Assembly: GCA_000467715.1 (NCBI GenBank) | Contig: AJFK01000646.1 | Span: 62,001 to 126,000 of the forward strand | Source: Hysterium pulicare CBS 123377 | Taxonomy: Eukaryota; Ascomycota; Dothideomycetes; Hysteriales; Hysteriaceae | Direction: 5' to 3' | Length of the DNA stretch: 64,000 bases | In this document: positions 23,972-34,661 of the stretch, piece after piece | Numbering within the stretch: the stretch's first letter is position 1 | How the letters are laid out: each line of letters begins with the position of its first letter | The notes under the pieces: generated by a model | Database searches by the model: none | What the model was told of the DNA's origin: nothing | What the model saw: only the letters and a program-made list of their open reading frames with translations | Made by a program: the position numbers and the translations under genes

Positions 23972-25930
23972 ACTTAAAGCGGTGGTCCGACATGCTTTTG
24001 CGGAATCTTAATATAATCGGTGCCCCACAAATCTCATTGGTTGGGGATTTGGAGCTTGCTTAGTCTTCCACTCAGGACGACACTATGTCTCTTCTGGTTC
24101 TTGCGGCTTCTAAAAGATGACTCAAGGACCATGGTATGCTCTTGCCCATCCACATAGCTAAATATAGCTATTCATATCTAGAAACCGGTCGCCTCTACAG
24201 TGCTAAACTTCAAAACCTTCTACGGACATGCATTCACGGCTCATGGTTGAAAACTAGCTGTGCTGCTACGTATGCCCAACGCGCAATATTCATAAATTAC
24301 TTAAAGCGTGGTCCGACATGCCCTCTCTGGATCCCAAATATAAGACTATCCCCTGGTCCATGGGCTGGAGTTTGGGGCTGGCTTAATCTATTTCACATCC
24401 TCAACCACATGCCTCTTCTTTCGGTGGTAGCCTCTGAAGGGGATTTAAAACCACGACATGCTCCGTCCAGTACAGCTGGCTAGTGGATCATTGAGTCTGG
24501 ATAAAGGACTCCGATCATGTCCGACATGCCTCTACTAGGTCCTAAATCTAAAGCCGGCTTATGGGCAGGGGCAAGTTTGATCTCACTCTGGAAAGACGCC
24601 CATGGCTCTTCTAGTCCGTCCTTGTGGCTTCTAAAGTATTCGCATAGAAAGGACTCATGCTCCGTTCTGTGGATTTTGTCTCCTATATGCTCTGTATCGA
24701 CACCACGTATGGTCACTTTTCCTGACATGAGCTGGGGGATTGGCACTAGATTAATGATGACGATGGACTACCCTTATGTCTCTTCCGGTCCTTGCGGATC
24801 CAAACGATTACCTCAACTTTGGCATGCTGAAGCATGTATGTCCTGCTGGTTCTTAGCCGGTTCTAAAAGAATGTTTGAACCCCGACCATGCTGCGTTCCG
24901 TGGACTTGGGTTTCTAACTAATCGACTCGAAAACGGACCGCTACCAAGATCATGTCCCTCCTGGCTGAAACCTCAAAAGACTGTTCCCAACAGCCTCAAC
25001 GACGTTCTGGGCTGGGACTTTGGCGCTGTAGCCCTGCAGCCACAGATGGTAGAAGTCACATTTCAATTCCGGAAAGTGAAGTCAATTCGTCAAGACAAAC
25101 TCCCTTTTCGTATGCACGAGCTGCAGCAAGACAAATGCATAGTCGCTGCATAATTGAAATCCTCAATATGGCGGAAGATGGGCTGCAAAGTCCCCGTATA
25201 CTGCCGTTTATTTCTTCAACTCATCATGATGGGTGTGACTTGTCTCTCTGGGTTTTCGCGGGTCTCAGGAACGCGTACATCCCAATCAAGCATCAGATGC
25301 GATACTTACATGTCCTTCCGGATTTGGGTCCTAAACGATCACTTGGTAGCTAAACATGACCCGGGTTTTGATGCCGTCTCATTAATATCTCCTCGCTATG
25401 TTATGCAAGGATTAAATATGTCTCTTCTGGTTCTTGCAGGCTCTAAAAGAATGCTTTAACCTAGATCATGCTCTGTCCTGTGGGGTTGGTCTATTCTACT
25501 TTACTCAGAGCAACCTCTATAATTCCATCTCCTGTGTATGCCCTGGGTGGAGCTTCGAATCATCCTATATGCGCAACACATGAGCTGTTGATGCCACTGA
25601 GGTTTTTACTTTTCGATATAGCATACTGCGTGCCGGGTCATGGCTCTTTGGAGTTCGAGGTCCAAGAGAAATGCTTGAATCCTGAGCATGCTCGGCTGTG
25701 GAGTCGGTCTCTGGTGTTGTCTGCCTGCGAGATTGACAGCTTTTATGTCCTGGCTCTATCCCGAGTAGGGCTCTGCATCCTCTAACTGGCTCTCGTCATG
25801 GCCTGCCCTCTGCGTGTTACTTCAATTTGTATCCCTTCAATACCTTGCCTCGGTCTCTTCTATGGCTCTTCGTATCTTGCGGTTTCTAAAAGAACATATT
25901 GACAAGGAACATGCTTCGTCCCTTCGATCC
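23972..25930 (+). repeat. Degenerate irregular tandem repeat array, about 2 kb
   Basis: A unit of about 70 bp recurs. It begins TGTCTCTTCTGGTTCTTG, then CTCTAAAAGAATGCTT, then CATGCTCCGTCCTGTGG. Clear copies start near 24084, 24409, 24600, 24775, 24838, 25418, 25639 and 25862. A second word, CTTAAAGCGGTGGTCCGACA or close to it, occurs at 23972 and 24300, with a weaker copy near 24531. It lies 60-100 bp ahead of the first word, so a compound unit of roughly 330 bp occurs at the left end and shorter spacings to the right. The copies at 24838 and 25418 align over about 70 bp. The many ORFs of 80-130 codons here are fragments of the repeat, not genes. Confidence 0.6.
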
Positions 25931-26951
25931 GGTTTCCGGAACACTTTACGTGTGGACGCTAGTAGCCATCATGTCCTGGCTGAATTTTTATAAAGTCCAG
26001 GCGCGGCTCAGGCTGGCCTGAACTCTATCTGGTTTATCCCAGATATCCGTAGAAGCCACATCTTTGCCAGGCCTCGGGGTTTTCAAGCGGCCGAGAAATG
26101 TAACGATGGACTTGAGAAATGGTTCAGATGTCAACACTGCTCTTCGCGTATATGCGAACTGGAGTTGGGAGTATCCCAAAGCTTATTCTTACTCGTCTTA
26201 CCGCCGCAAACAGGCTTTCAGGGGTGTCCAACTCCGCATTTCTATCCTGGTGTCTCTTGAAAAAGCGTATATTACTTCTACCTCAATGTCTGGGGATTAT
26301 ATGTATCCATGCGGCTGCGATAATACTCATGTCTGCCGGAATTCGTTCCAGCTATCGAAAGGAGTTCCAACGACTGCTTTAATGTCGGAAGCGACGACGA
26401 GATCGAAGTCACAATGATCTGAACTGTTACGAAGGCAGAGTCTACCAGGTAGCTTCTGAGCTGGTCAGGTGGGCTAGTCAGCCCATACCTTAGCTAGCTT
26501 CTCGATCGTCCAACTCAATCAACAATCTTACAATCCACCAACTTTACATGCAACGTTCATTTAGCTATCATGAACGCTCCTTTTCGGATCTCATCATGCA
26601 TGTTCAAGCTCGATCATGCTAACCAAGCATGCTGTTGTTCCACCTGTTGCATCACCGGTTGATCTACAACCTGTGAATGTGGATTCTGGTCTTGGGCTGT
26701 TTGTTATTCCCCAGCTCCTTCTTTTTTCCGAATACATTCACCTTGAGCAAACATGGTCGAGCCAAAAGCTGAAGAAAAGACACAAGGTCAGGCTTATATG
26801 TCTAGTTATGGCGTTTTATGACAGCAACTTCCGTAAAGCTTGCCATGCGAGAGCGTTTACAGTTACGCGTCCAGTGTAGCCTAAATTTCAACCTTGGACG
26901 ACCGATGATGGTTCACGGCATAATGATCCAACGACCACAGACATCTGCATC
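25931..26951. other. Island spacer before the zinc-loop gene
   Basis: There is a short hairpin near 26470 (GGGCTAGTCAGCCC within GGTGGGCTAGTCAGCCCATACC). From about 26616 a Val/Pro-rich open frame (KHAVVPPVASPVDLQPVN) resembles one at 28153 (KHVTPVVPPVAPNCEGR), so it is probably part of a duplicated segment. The stretch FQPWTTDDGSRHNDPTT just before 26952 is in frame with the next gene and may belong to it. Confidence 0.3.
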
Positions 26952-27616
26952 ATGCATGTCAAGTCTATAATGGATGAGACACTTCACAAACACAAAGTAT
27001 TCTGGATAATATTCTATTGTATGACCTGCAATGGCTCAAATATGAGGTATCAAGATACCGTCCTTGAGATCTGGCTTATGCTGCTCAATTTTAACCGCCT
27101 TACCCAACGCTGGTATGGTGTAAGTTCTAATCTGTCTCTTATCATGCTATGTAGATGCTTATTTATTAACTTCTACGGCGGAAAAGGCTTTAAGAACAGA
27201 GAGTACTACTAATTATACGGAATTCAAATTCAATTCAAGCCATCATCTTGAGGTGGGACATGTATGTGGCAATTCGGAGTACCTTAATGCAGAACATCTT
27301 GTTTTAGAGAGACATGGGCAGAATCAAAAGCGAGGACGGTGCTTTAGTAGCCATGTCTGTGGGTGTGGGTTGATGCCTCGGTGCTTGGATTTGAAAAAGT
27401 CTGACAAGGCTTACCTTGTGAGACAATCTGTAAGTTTCCTAGTATTTCCAGTTGGTATATTCTCTACTAACTCAACAGCTTCCTATTATACAGCCACTTG
27501 ATAGGCAAATTATGAATTCCCATATTCAAAATGCACATTTCACGTTACTTTATGCGGATATGAAAACTGATGCTGCAGTAGCAGCCCTCGAACATATCGA
27601 AGAAGAGTATAAGTAG
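26952..27616 (+). CDS. Small spliced protein with a His-Me-finger endonuclease zinc-loop motif
   Basis: The last two exons are well supported. One, starting near 27155 and ending at 27429, reads AYLLTSTAEKALRTESTTNY, then EVGHVCGNSEYLNAEHLVLE and CGCGLMPRCLDLKK. The other is 27494..27616 and reads PLDRQIMNSHIQNAHFTLLY to a stop. They are joined by a 64 bp intron with GTAAGT, a CTAAC branch site and CAG, which keeps frame. The pattern HxC...EHLVLE...RC...CxC...RC matches the zinc-binding loop of His-Me-finger (homing-type) endonucleases, a family scattered in fungal genomes. One expected Cys (before LNAEH) is Tyr. The upstream exon from 26952 (VKSIMDETLHKHKVFW) joins through an unusually short intron of about 37 bp and is less certain. 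It may be a functional small gene or a lightly decayed one. No catalytic function can be claimed. Confidence 0.45.
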
Positions 27617-27860
27617 ATGAAAGGATATACTTATATGCTCTATGTGCTTATGGGCTTATCTCTCTGAAGCTGTTGGCTTATTATCTGTAATAGGCAATTC
27701 AGAGTCGTTTAGGAATCTACGGAGTTTCTTACCAATGATGTTACTTGGTGTATTTTGAGGATAGAGCGTATTCCCTACCTATGGCAATAGTAAGCAGCAA
27801 AACACAACCCAAGACGAAGTAATCACTAATATATGTCAGGGTTTTCCGAATGGAAACGCC

Positions 27861-27905
27861 AACACTGATGGAGAGAACACCGATGGAGAACATACTGATG
27901 GAGAG
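27861..27905. repeat. 15-bp tandem repeat, three copies
   Basis: Three adjacent 15-bp units based on AACACTGATGGAGAG (27861..27875, 27876..27890, 27891..27905) differ at one to three positions each. It lies in the spacer between the zinc-loop gene and its second fragment. Confidence 0.85.
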
Positions 27906-28149
27906 ACCACAAGTAATAAGAACCTTCTTCTACCCGCCACAGCATGATCAGCCCATCGCCTCTCATGAACGCAATGCTATTGTCCTTTCCACCCACCGCA
28001 GCACCTTCATTCAGCGCGACCACACCACCCAGCATGATGCCTCCATCGGTAAAATTGCCAGTAACACAGGTACATGGAGGCTACAGAGCCGGAGTGTAGG
28101 GTACCACGACTCCGAAGCATCAGTACGTCCTAAGCGAACAATTACTGGT

Positions 28150-28680
28150 ATGCTGAAGCATGTAACCCCGGTCGTTCCCCCGGTCGCTCCAAACTGTGAA
28201 GGGAGACCCTAGCATGGTTGAACATGTAACCCGGTTCCTCCAACTTTGAAGGCTAACCCTTCTGTGACTTATCTGGCATGTCCCAGACTTGAACATTAGA
28301 CAATTGAGGCTGGTCCACAGCATGGTCCGTGTGAAGTTCACGGCGGAGGAAACTCTTCACAAATCCAAGGGAGTGTGGATGGGGCTCTATTGTACAACCT
28401 ACAACGGCTCAGATCTGCAGCATCATGATACGCTCCAGATGTATGGACGTCATGTCGCAGTTGCCCAGGCTGGATGCTGTCACAAACGACAGTGCACAAA
28501 TACCTAAACTCCTTGGGAATGGCGCCTACGCGGTTCCACTCCCCGATATTCCCGAGTGGAACCTACGGCTATCACTTGAGAAAACAGCAGGGCCTGCAAT
28601 ATCTTCTTGAAAGTCTTAGGCAGAGGCAATTTGAATCCTATGAAACCCAGGATATAACCAGCACAACGCCTTGACTCACT
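28150..28680 (+). pseudogene. Second, broken copy of the upstream part of the zinc-loop gene region
   Basis: At 28330..28445 the plus strand reads VKFTAEETLHKSKGVWMGLY, then CTTYNGSDLQHHDTLQ. This aligns over about 38 residues with VKSIMDETLHKHKVFWIIFY, CMTCNGSNMRYQDTVL of the locus at 26952; a little under half the residues agree by eye. The Val/Pro-rich block before it (28153, partly duplicated at about 28216) is likewise shared. Further on, 28474..28674 reads YLNSLGMAPTRFHSPIFPS and YGYHLRKQQGLQYLLESL, which looks coding but has no counterpart I can align. The zinc-loop exons are absent. It is more GC-rich than the first copy. Confidence 0.4.
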
Positions 28681-28757
28681 CGCCGATCCCGCACACTAGC
28701 CTTGATCCATGAACTCCACCGCCTCAAAGACCGAAACTGTTCCCACAGCTGGATTTT

Positions 28758-30426
28758 CTAATCCGCAGAAGAGAGCCTCCCCGCATTTACATGCGTGCCA
28801 TGGAAGGTGAATCCGACCGGCCCACCGACCTCCGCCCTCCCCATCTCCGTAAGATCCTTCGCATTCAAACAAAGCAGATAGCTCTTGCCTTTCTTGCCAT
28901 CCAGGACCACACTCAAGAGCACGCCATCATCTTCCTCCTTACCGTCTGGATCGGCAATGAAGATGGCCTCGCTGGGCGTATGCGCTTCCGTCTCCCAAAC
29001 AATGGCAGACCGAGTTTGGTTGTCGAACTTGGAGAGGCCGTCCATGAATGAGGACTTTTGCCGATCGCAGACGCCGTAGGTGTAGCGATGGGGTTTTGTG
29101 AAGTAGGCTGGGTTGATTGTGGGAAGCTCAGGTGAGGTGAATCTATCGGCCTTGAATACGAGTTCAGCCTTTCTCGAGCTTGAAGGAGACGAGCCTGTGG
29201 AAGTCACATCCGGGAGGCGGAAACGAGTTAGAGATGGGATGCTTTCAGCGCGCTTAGGGCTGTGTTGGAATTCGTTATCTGCGTTTGAGGAGAGAAGGTT
29301 GTCGTAGTAGAAGCGATGCAGGGCATCCGAATTATCGTAGAGCATCAATTCAGCCACAATATCGACCTTTGAAGGATCAGAGGGCGAAGCTTCTTCCCAG
29401 GCGTTGGTAGTGTGGAAGCAGAAGAAGGGATCGCTTTCATATTTCGCCACTACTCCCTTTCCGTGCCGACGGTCGACCACAAACCATAATGCTTTTTTCT
29501 TGGGGTCGAAAGGAGCAATGGCATCAACCACGTTCTTGTTATAGAGGACCGCGGTACCATAGCCGGCAAAGTGACTGTTCCAGACGCAAAGGATTACGTA
29601 TGAAGGTGTCAGGAAAAGTGAGTGAATATAAGCCGACGGCGCGGAAATGGTTGCTAGAATGGACGTCTTGCCCGTTAATGGTGATGCGCAGAATACACGA
29701 TAGGTACCTTGGGGACCGAACATGAGGTTGAAGTTGTAGACAACTCCGGTCTCGGGATCAGTCTTAGCATGCGCGGCAGCCAATGGTCCCGTTAGAGAAG
29801 GATGCAGATGTTGCTGCTTGACTACACCTATTGGCTCCAACGTTTCTGGATCAATCTGCTGCATCTGAGCGGTATCGGTCTTCGTGTGCAAAGTTCTGAT
29901 CCCGGTACTGTGTCCATTCGCCACTGGGTTTTTGGAGACATCGCCGCCAGGCAGATTGATTGAAACTGTGACTCCAATGTTTGGTGGTGCTTGTTGAAAA
30001 ACTGTCATAAGTTTCATGAAGAAGCTCTGGCACGGGTCGCGTTTTCGACCAAAGCTCACTCCACCAGGAGAACCAGTCTCTTTGATCTTTTGAAGTAGTT
30101 CGTCCACGACCCGGCGTGACCTGTATATTACTTGGACAGGACCACCATCTTTGGGAGAGTCGATTTGAAACCGATGGACAGATGAAAGACCGTCGAACCA
30201 GTGAGACGCAGCATATGTTTTGCCTTTCTTCGTGTCAACCTTATAGCCAAGAGGTCCGGTCCGGTACAGTATTCCTGCGGCGTAGTTCGGAATAGTGCCT
30301 TTTACCGTGAGTAGAACAGGCTCAGGCTGTTCGTACGATGTATCGAACTAGAGAAGTCAGCTTGATATTCCTAGTAGATATGGAAGAGTCACGCCTCACT
30401 CCCTCAACATTTGGCCAGTCGCTCAT
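28758..30426 (-). CDS. Carotenoid cleavage oxygenase (RPE65/CCD family)
   Basis: Two exons (30426..30400 and 30347..28758, intron 52 bp) encode 538 residues. The tiny first exon is MSDWPNVEG, then FDTSYEQPEPVLLTVKGTIP and LYRTGPLGYKV, the usual N-terminus. The four iron-binding His are in LAAAHAKTD, SAYIHSLFLT, FCFHTTNAWEE and TFHGTHVNAG near the C-terminus. The family uses non-haem iron(II) and O2 to cleave double bonds of carotenoids or stilbenes. Fungal members include retinal-forming CarX, torulene-cleaving CarT/CAO-2 and stilbene-cleaving types. I cannot assign the substrate. There is no signal peptide. No carotenoid synthesis or opsin gene is nearby, so there is no evidence for a car cluster here. 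Confidence 0.9.
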
Positions 30427-31420
30427 GTTGGAGACCTTTAGAAAGCTCCCTTGAAATGAGGAAAGTCTTGAAACGTTAAGTGCGGTGGGTCGTGCTCGCA
30501 ATAGTAGAAGGCTGCTTCGAAAAGTGAAGATGGCCAGGATGGAGTTTGGAGGAAGTGATAGTAGTATGAGGAGCTCGAGGGTTGATGAATACAGAGGTGT
30601 GGTAAATAGCTAGCAGGCTCGAGGCTATTCGTAAGGTGGTCTGACCTCGGTCAGGTGCCTAGCCGCGTGAAACCCAACGGTGGAAGTGAAAGGCCGATGA
30701 TGAGCGATCAAAGAGGAAGGCGTCACAAATCGTCACCACCTGCCTTAAGAATGTTCTTCGGCGTGTGTCATACGCGCGTAGAACGGAAAGAGTCAGGCGT
30801 GGTTGATATAAAGTGTGCAAGCCAGAGTTGTTTGTAGTTAATCGGGTTGGGGCATCAGCCATTTACAACAAAAGAATGTCAGATTTTAGTCTGCAAAGGG
30901 TTACCCTGCATCAGCCAAGCGAGGTCGAGCTTCAACCCCGGGCTATCAAAGTGCCCGACCGCAAGGTTCTTTGTCCTGGATTGTAAGGGATCCGATAGGA
31001 GTGGTGTGAGACCGAGTTGCACGGACTTAAGCGTCTGCCAAAGAATCCATCGGGGCGGAATTACGGCCGTAGATCATAGAACATTCGCTCTGCCTCAGTC
31101 TCCTCATGAATGTACGTTGACTTGTATACTTTCTCATGGCTATCATATAGAACAGTGCTTCGTAGTGCTCGGAGTATCTATTGCCATGGAGAGGATGATA
31201 ATACACTAGGATAACTTGGGCGTAGAGTCCGGGCATAATGGGAGCAATAGCTGCGCCTTTCCCGTCATGCACTAGCCCCATCTCAGCCCTATGGTACCTT
31301 ACTTCACCTACGTTTCCGAAGAAATATTTAACCTTTCCAACACACTCCCACTCTTCTTTCTCCAACACCAGCTTATTCCAACATCCATACCTACGAATAC
31401 ATACCACAGTGCATACAAGT
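30427..31420. promoter_or_regulatory. Divergent intergenic region
   Basis: About 1 kb between the carotenoid oxygenase (-) and the coiled-coil membrane protein (+); it should contain both promoters. A 120-codon ORF at 30847..31209 has no family resemblance. A possible TATA-like GATATAAAG lies near 30805. Confidence 0.3.
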
Positions 31421-32413
31421 ATGGACTCAATAAGCTCTTTCGCCTCGTCCTTGCGCCGCCTTCTCAATTCCCTCCTCCCGTTCACCAATCCATCCACCCC
31501 GCTTCTGCAGGACATCATTCATACCCTCGTCCTCTGCACCGTCCTCTACTTTGCTCCCATCATTCTCGAGCGCCGTGTCCAACGCGAGCTAGAAGACCGC
31601 GCAAATAACCCCACAGAGCCGGAGTCAGAGACTGGAAATGTAGACGAGACCCTTCACCCAGACGCAATCCTCGAACCCGATGACGAACAAGCTACAGGCG
31701 ATGTCATAGAGCCCCCACCACTCGCCCCAACTCCACCTCCGTTCGCTGCATTTGCTGCACCAGGGAACGAGGATCCCGACTTCGCTCCGGGAAACGCTCA
31801 GCCCGATCGTCCACGTCCTACTCCTCAGAATCGCGTAGTCGGTGCCAAGAAGGCGAAATCCCTTGCCCGAAAAGATCAACGACGAGCATATCACGAGTTT
31901 GTGCGTCAGCAGAGCGAGGCTCAGCGTGCGGCGGATGCAGAGGGTGCTGAGCAGCGAGAGGCCTTGCTTGCCGAGGAAAAGAAGCGACGTGCAGAAGTGC
32001 AGAGAGAGATACAAGAGCGCGAGAGGCAGGAGCGTGAGCGAAAGAAGGAAGAGGAGAGGAAGGAGCAGGAGCAGGAGAGACTGAGGAGGGAAAATGTGGT
32101 GAACACCGTGAAGACCGCATTGGAGACGAAGGGCTGCGTCGATCTGGTTGACCTGGCTTGGAAGGAAGGCAAGGACAAGCTGTGGGTCGAGAGAGTCGTC
32201 AAGGCTAGCGGTATCGTTGGTGGACGAGAGGTCAAGAACCAATCATGCACAATGATTACAGGTGGTGGATGGGCTATCCGCGCTGACAAAGCCTTGATGA
32301 GGGAGGCTTACGTCCGTGCATTGACCTTTGGAGAGAAAGCAGGCGGCAAGGTCGGTCTGAACGATTTGGGAAGCATCTTGGAGAGCGTGGTCATGGAGAA
32401 GGTTAAAAGTTGA
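31421..32413 (+). CDS. Membrane-anchored coiled-coil protein, DDRGK1/UFBP1-like layout
   Basis: A single exon gives 330 residues. The start at 31421 is chosen because the upstream in-frame extension looks like leader DNA. A hydrophobic segment at about residues 28-47 (LLQDIIHTLVLCTVLYFAPI) is followed by a Pro/acidic linker and VVGAKKAKSLARKDQRRAYH. A long Glu/Arg/Lys coiled coil spans about 165-230. A C-terminal globular part follows: KTALETKGCVDLVDLAWKEG, VVKASGIVGGREV, then MITGGGWAIRADKAL. This order (N-terminal anchor, GAKK-type basic start of a coiled coil, winged-helix-like end) is that of DDRGK1/UFBP1, the ER adaptor of UFMylation. The DDRGK word itself is absent, so the link is an inference from layout and weak similarity. 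Otherwise it is a conserved-looking fungal protein of unknown function. Confidence 0.6.
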   Translation: MDSISSFASSLRRLLNSLLPFTNPSTPLLQDIIHTLVLCTVLYFAPIILERRVQRELEDRANNPTEPESETGNVDETLHPDAILEPDDEQATGDVIEPPPLAPTPPPFAAFAAPGNEDPDFAPGNAQPDRPRPTPQNRVVGAKKAKSLARKDQRRAYHEFVRQQSEAQRAADAEGAEQREALLAEEKKRRAEVQREIQERERQERERKKEEERKEQEQERLRRENVVNTVKTALETKGCVDLVDLAWKEGKDKLWVERVVKASGIVGGREVKNQSCTMITGGGWAIRADKALMREAYVRALTFGEKAGGKVGLNDLGSILESVVMEKVKS

Positions 32414-33124
32414 GCTCAATACAAGTCGGCACCCCACCCCGTCGTATCGAAACGCCACACAGTCGAGAACAGACCAAGCATACGACTATCACACCGTACT
32501 CAGACGCAAGATCATCGAAAGTACAGCAAATATTGAAGATACAGTACGAGCACGACTCTTACCACATTGGGTATACTTCGCTGTGGGACATACTGTATGC
32601 CCGAGCACCCTGTATTGATCCAGAACTCGGGAACATGATCAATATTACATTGCGCTCCAGCAAGAAGCTGAGATGAATATGTTGTCGCCACACCAGATAT
32701 TTGGTTTTATTACCATGCATTGCAGGATATGCGGCATTATGACAGAAACTGTCAGTTAATAGAGAATAATAAATTTGAGCAAATGCACAACGTGCGTTCC
32801 AAAATTCAAGTTGAACATGTATTGGTGCTAGATAATCTTTGTATCCAACGAAGCTACAGCCCGATTCTTTTCGAGAATCAATTATGCAAATAAGTTATAG
32901 ATTCAAATAAAATATTTAGGTATGACTTTTGGTGTTGTAAAATTCATCCAATCGGAGCTCAGCTGCCAAGCCCCGAATTTCTACCACGATTAAGCGAGCA
33001 CACACAAATCTTCGAACATTCAACGTCAACAGCACTCAGCGACCACACGACAAATTCAAGACGACCACTGTCTCCCTACGATAAAACTCCAATATAAAAG
33101 TGGTCTCTCCTCAAAGTCGCAATC
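32414..33124. promoter_or_regulatory. 3' flank of previous gene and promoter of rps5
   Basis: About 700 bp. The region 32680..32940 is AT-rich. The final 130 bp before the rps5 start is C/A-rich with short pyrimidine runs, as expected for a highly expressed ribosomal protein gene. No ORF is supported. Confidence 0.4.
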
Positions 33125-33992
33125 ATGTCCGAAGGCGAAGTCGAAGTTGAGAGCCCATCCGGCTACTCGGTGCTCCCCAAGGAGGTTGTCGAGGAGATTG
33201 GCAGCGTGAAGCTGTTCAACAAATGGAGCTACGAGGATGTTGAGATTAGGGACATCTCATTGACGTACGGCTTTCCCAAACTACTCCCGTTCAATTTGAA
33301 TTCCGGGGTCGTTACTGGAATCCTGGGATTATGGGACTCCAAGTGAACATAGGCTAACATGTATATCTCTAACCAGCGACTACATCCAAATCCGATCACC
33401 TGTCTACATCTCACATTCCGCCGGCCGATACGCAGTCAAGCGATTCAGGAAAGCTCAATGCCCTATCATTGAGCGTCTGACGAACTCGCTCATGATGAAC
33501 GGACGCAACAACGGCAAGAAGCTCATGGCTGTCCGTATCGTTGCTCACTCTTTCGAAATCGTACGTTATATCTCCATGGAATCCAGACAACACACCACAC
33601 CCCTACAATCATTCCAGAAGCGCTTGTTAGACAAAATTGAGGTACTGGGTTGCTAATGAGATTTCGATATCTAGATCCACATCATGACCGACCAAAACCC
33701 CATCCAAGTCGCCGTCGACGCCATTGTAAACTGCGGCCCCCGCGAAGACTCCACCCGTATCGGATCCGCCGGTACCGTCCGTCGTCAAGCCGTCGATGTG
33801 TCACCTCTCCGCCGCGTCAACCAAGCCATCGCCCTCCTCACCATCGGCGCCCGCGAAGCCGCCTTCCGCAACGTCAAGAGCATTGCCGAATGCCTAGCTG
33901 AAGAGCTCATCAACGCTGCCAAGGGCAGCAGCAACTCGTATGCGATCAAGAAGAAGGACGAGTTGGAGCGTGTGGCTAAGAGCAATCGGTAA
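33125..33992 (+). CDS. rps5: 40S ribosomal protein S5 (uS7)
   Basis: Three exons (33125..33264, 33377..33560, 33675..33992) encode 213 residues. Diagnostic uS7 segments are [80 protein letters not shown] and [20 protein letters not shown]. The protein ends [11 protein letters not shown]. uS7 binds the 3' domain of 18S rRNA in the head of the small subunit, at the mRNA exit side near the E site. Length agrees with yeast (225) and human (204). The two introns are 112 and 114 bp. It is a single, intact housekeeping gene and a good anchor for gene order. Confidence 0.97.
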
Positions 33993-34661
33993 AGGGATTG
34001 TATGTCTGCGTGGCTGGATTTGGGGATGGAGAATGGTGTGGGCATTTTCTATATGACTACTCTTCGGATGGCTTTGAAGGCTTTTGCATGTATGGGACTT
34101 CAGAGCGAACAAACAAATTTCATGGTTGCATGATAGCACAAAAATGGATCCTGTTTGACACAACCGTCCTGGGTCATTATATGAAATTCGTGATGTTCTG
34201 ATATTAGAGCAGTATCTTTACAACTTCCTAGACGTAAGCTGTTCGGGAGCTTGAAGGAGCTGCTTCGAGGGATTCAGTACGAACGGCACTAAAGTCTTGT
34301 AGGCCACGCATCATCAACTGTCACACAAGAGCAGGAACACGATATCCCTGGACATCAAACGCTACGCATAGAGCAGTTGGCGCCAAGACATAAATAAGAC
34401 TCTCAAATTATATTCCCGAACACGAGGTCCTATAACAGTCTACCTATCCAGAATGGTAAACACCAAAACCCCAAGCTATCGACAAGCCGTGGATCCCGAA
34501 CTCCTGGCAAATGCCGCTAAGCCTAAGTCCTAGTAGAGGGCCTTTGAGAATATCTACAGTTACCAATTAGTTATACAGTCTAGTCATCCGACCTTCGTCC
34601 TTTCTCTCGTTATTTTATAACCATTCACTATGGCACGCATCGCTTAGTCTGGGGAACCAGG
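33993..34661. other. Intergenic region between convergent genes
   Basis: This is 3' flank for both rps5 (+) and the coiled-coil gene (-). No supported ORF or structured RNA was seen. Confidence 0.4.

Noticed and set aside
24136-25785. Series of 80-134-codon ORFs
   Set aside because: They are pieces of the degenerate repeat family, with matching words at each copy.
30847-31209. 120-codon plus ORF in the divergent promoter region
   Set aside because: No family resemblance; it lies in the expected promoter of the coiled-coil gene.
28758-31420. Possible carotenoid (car) gene cluster
   Set aside because: Only the oxygenase is present; no phytoene synthase, desaturase or opsin lies nearby.
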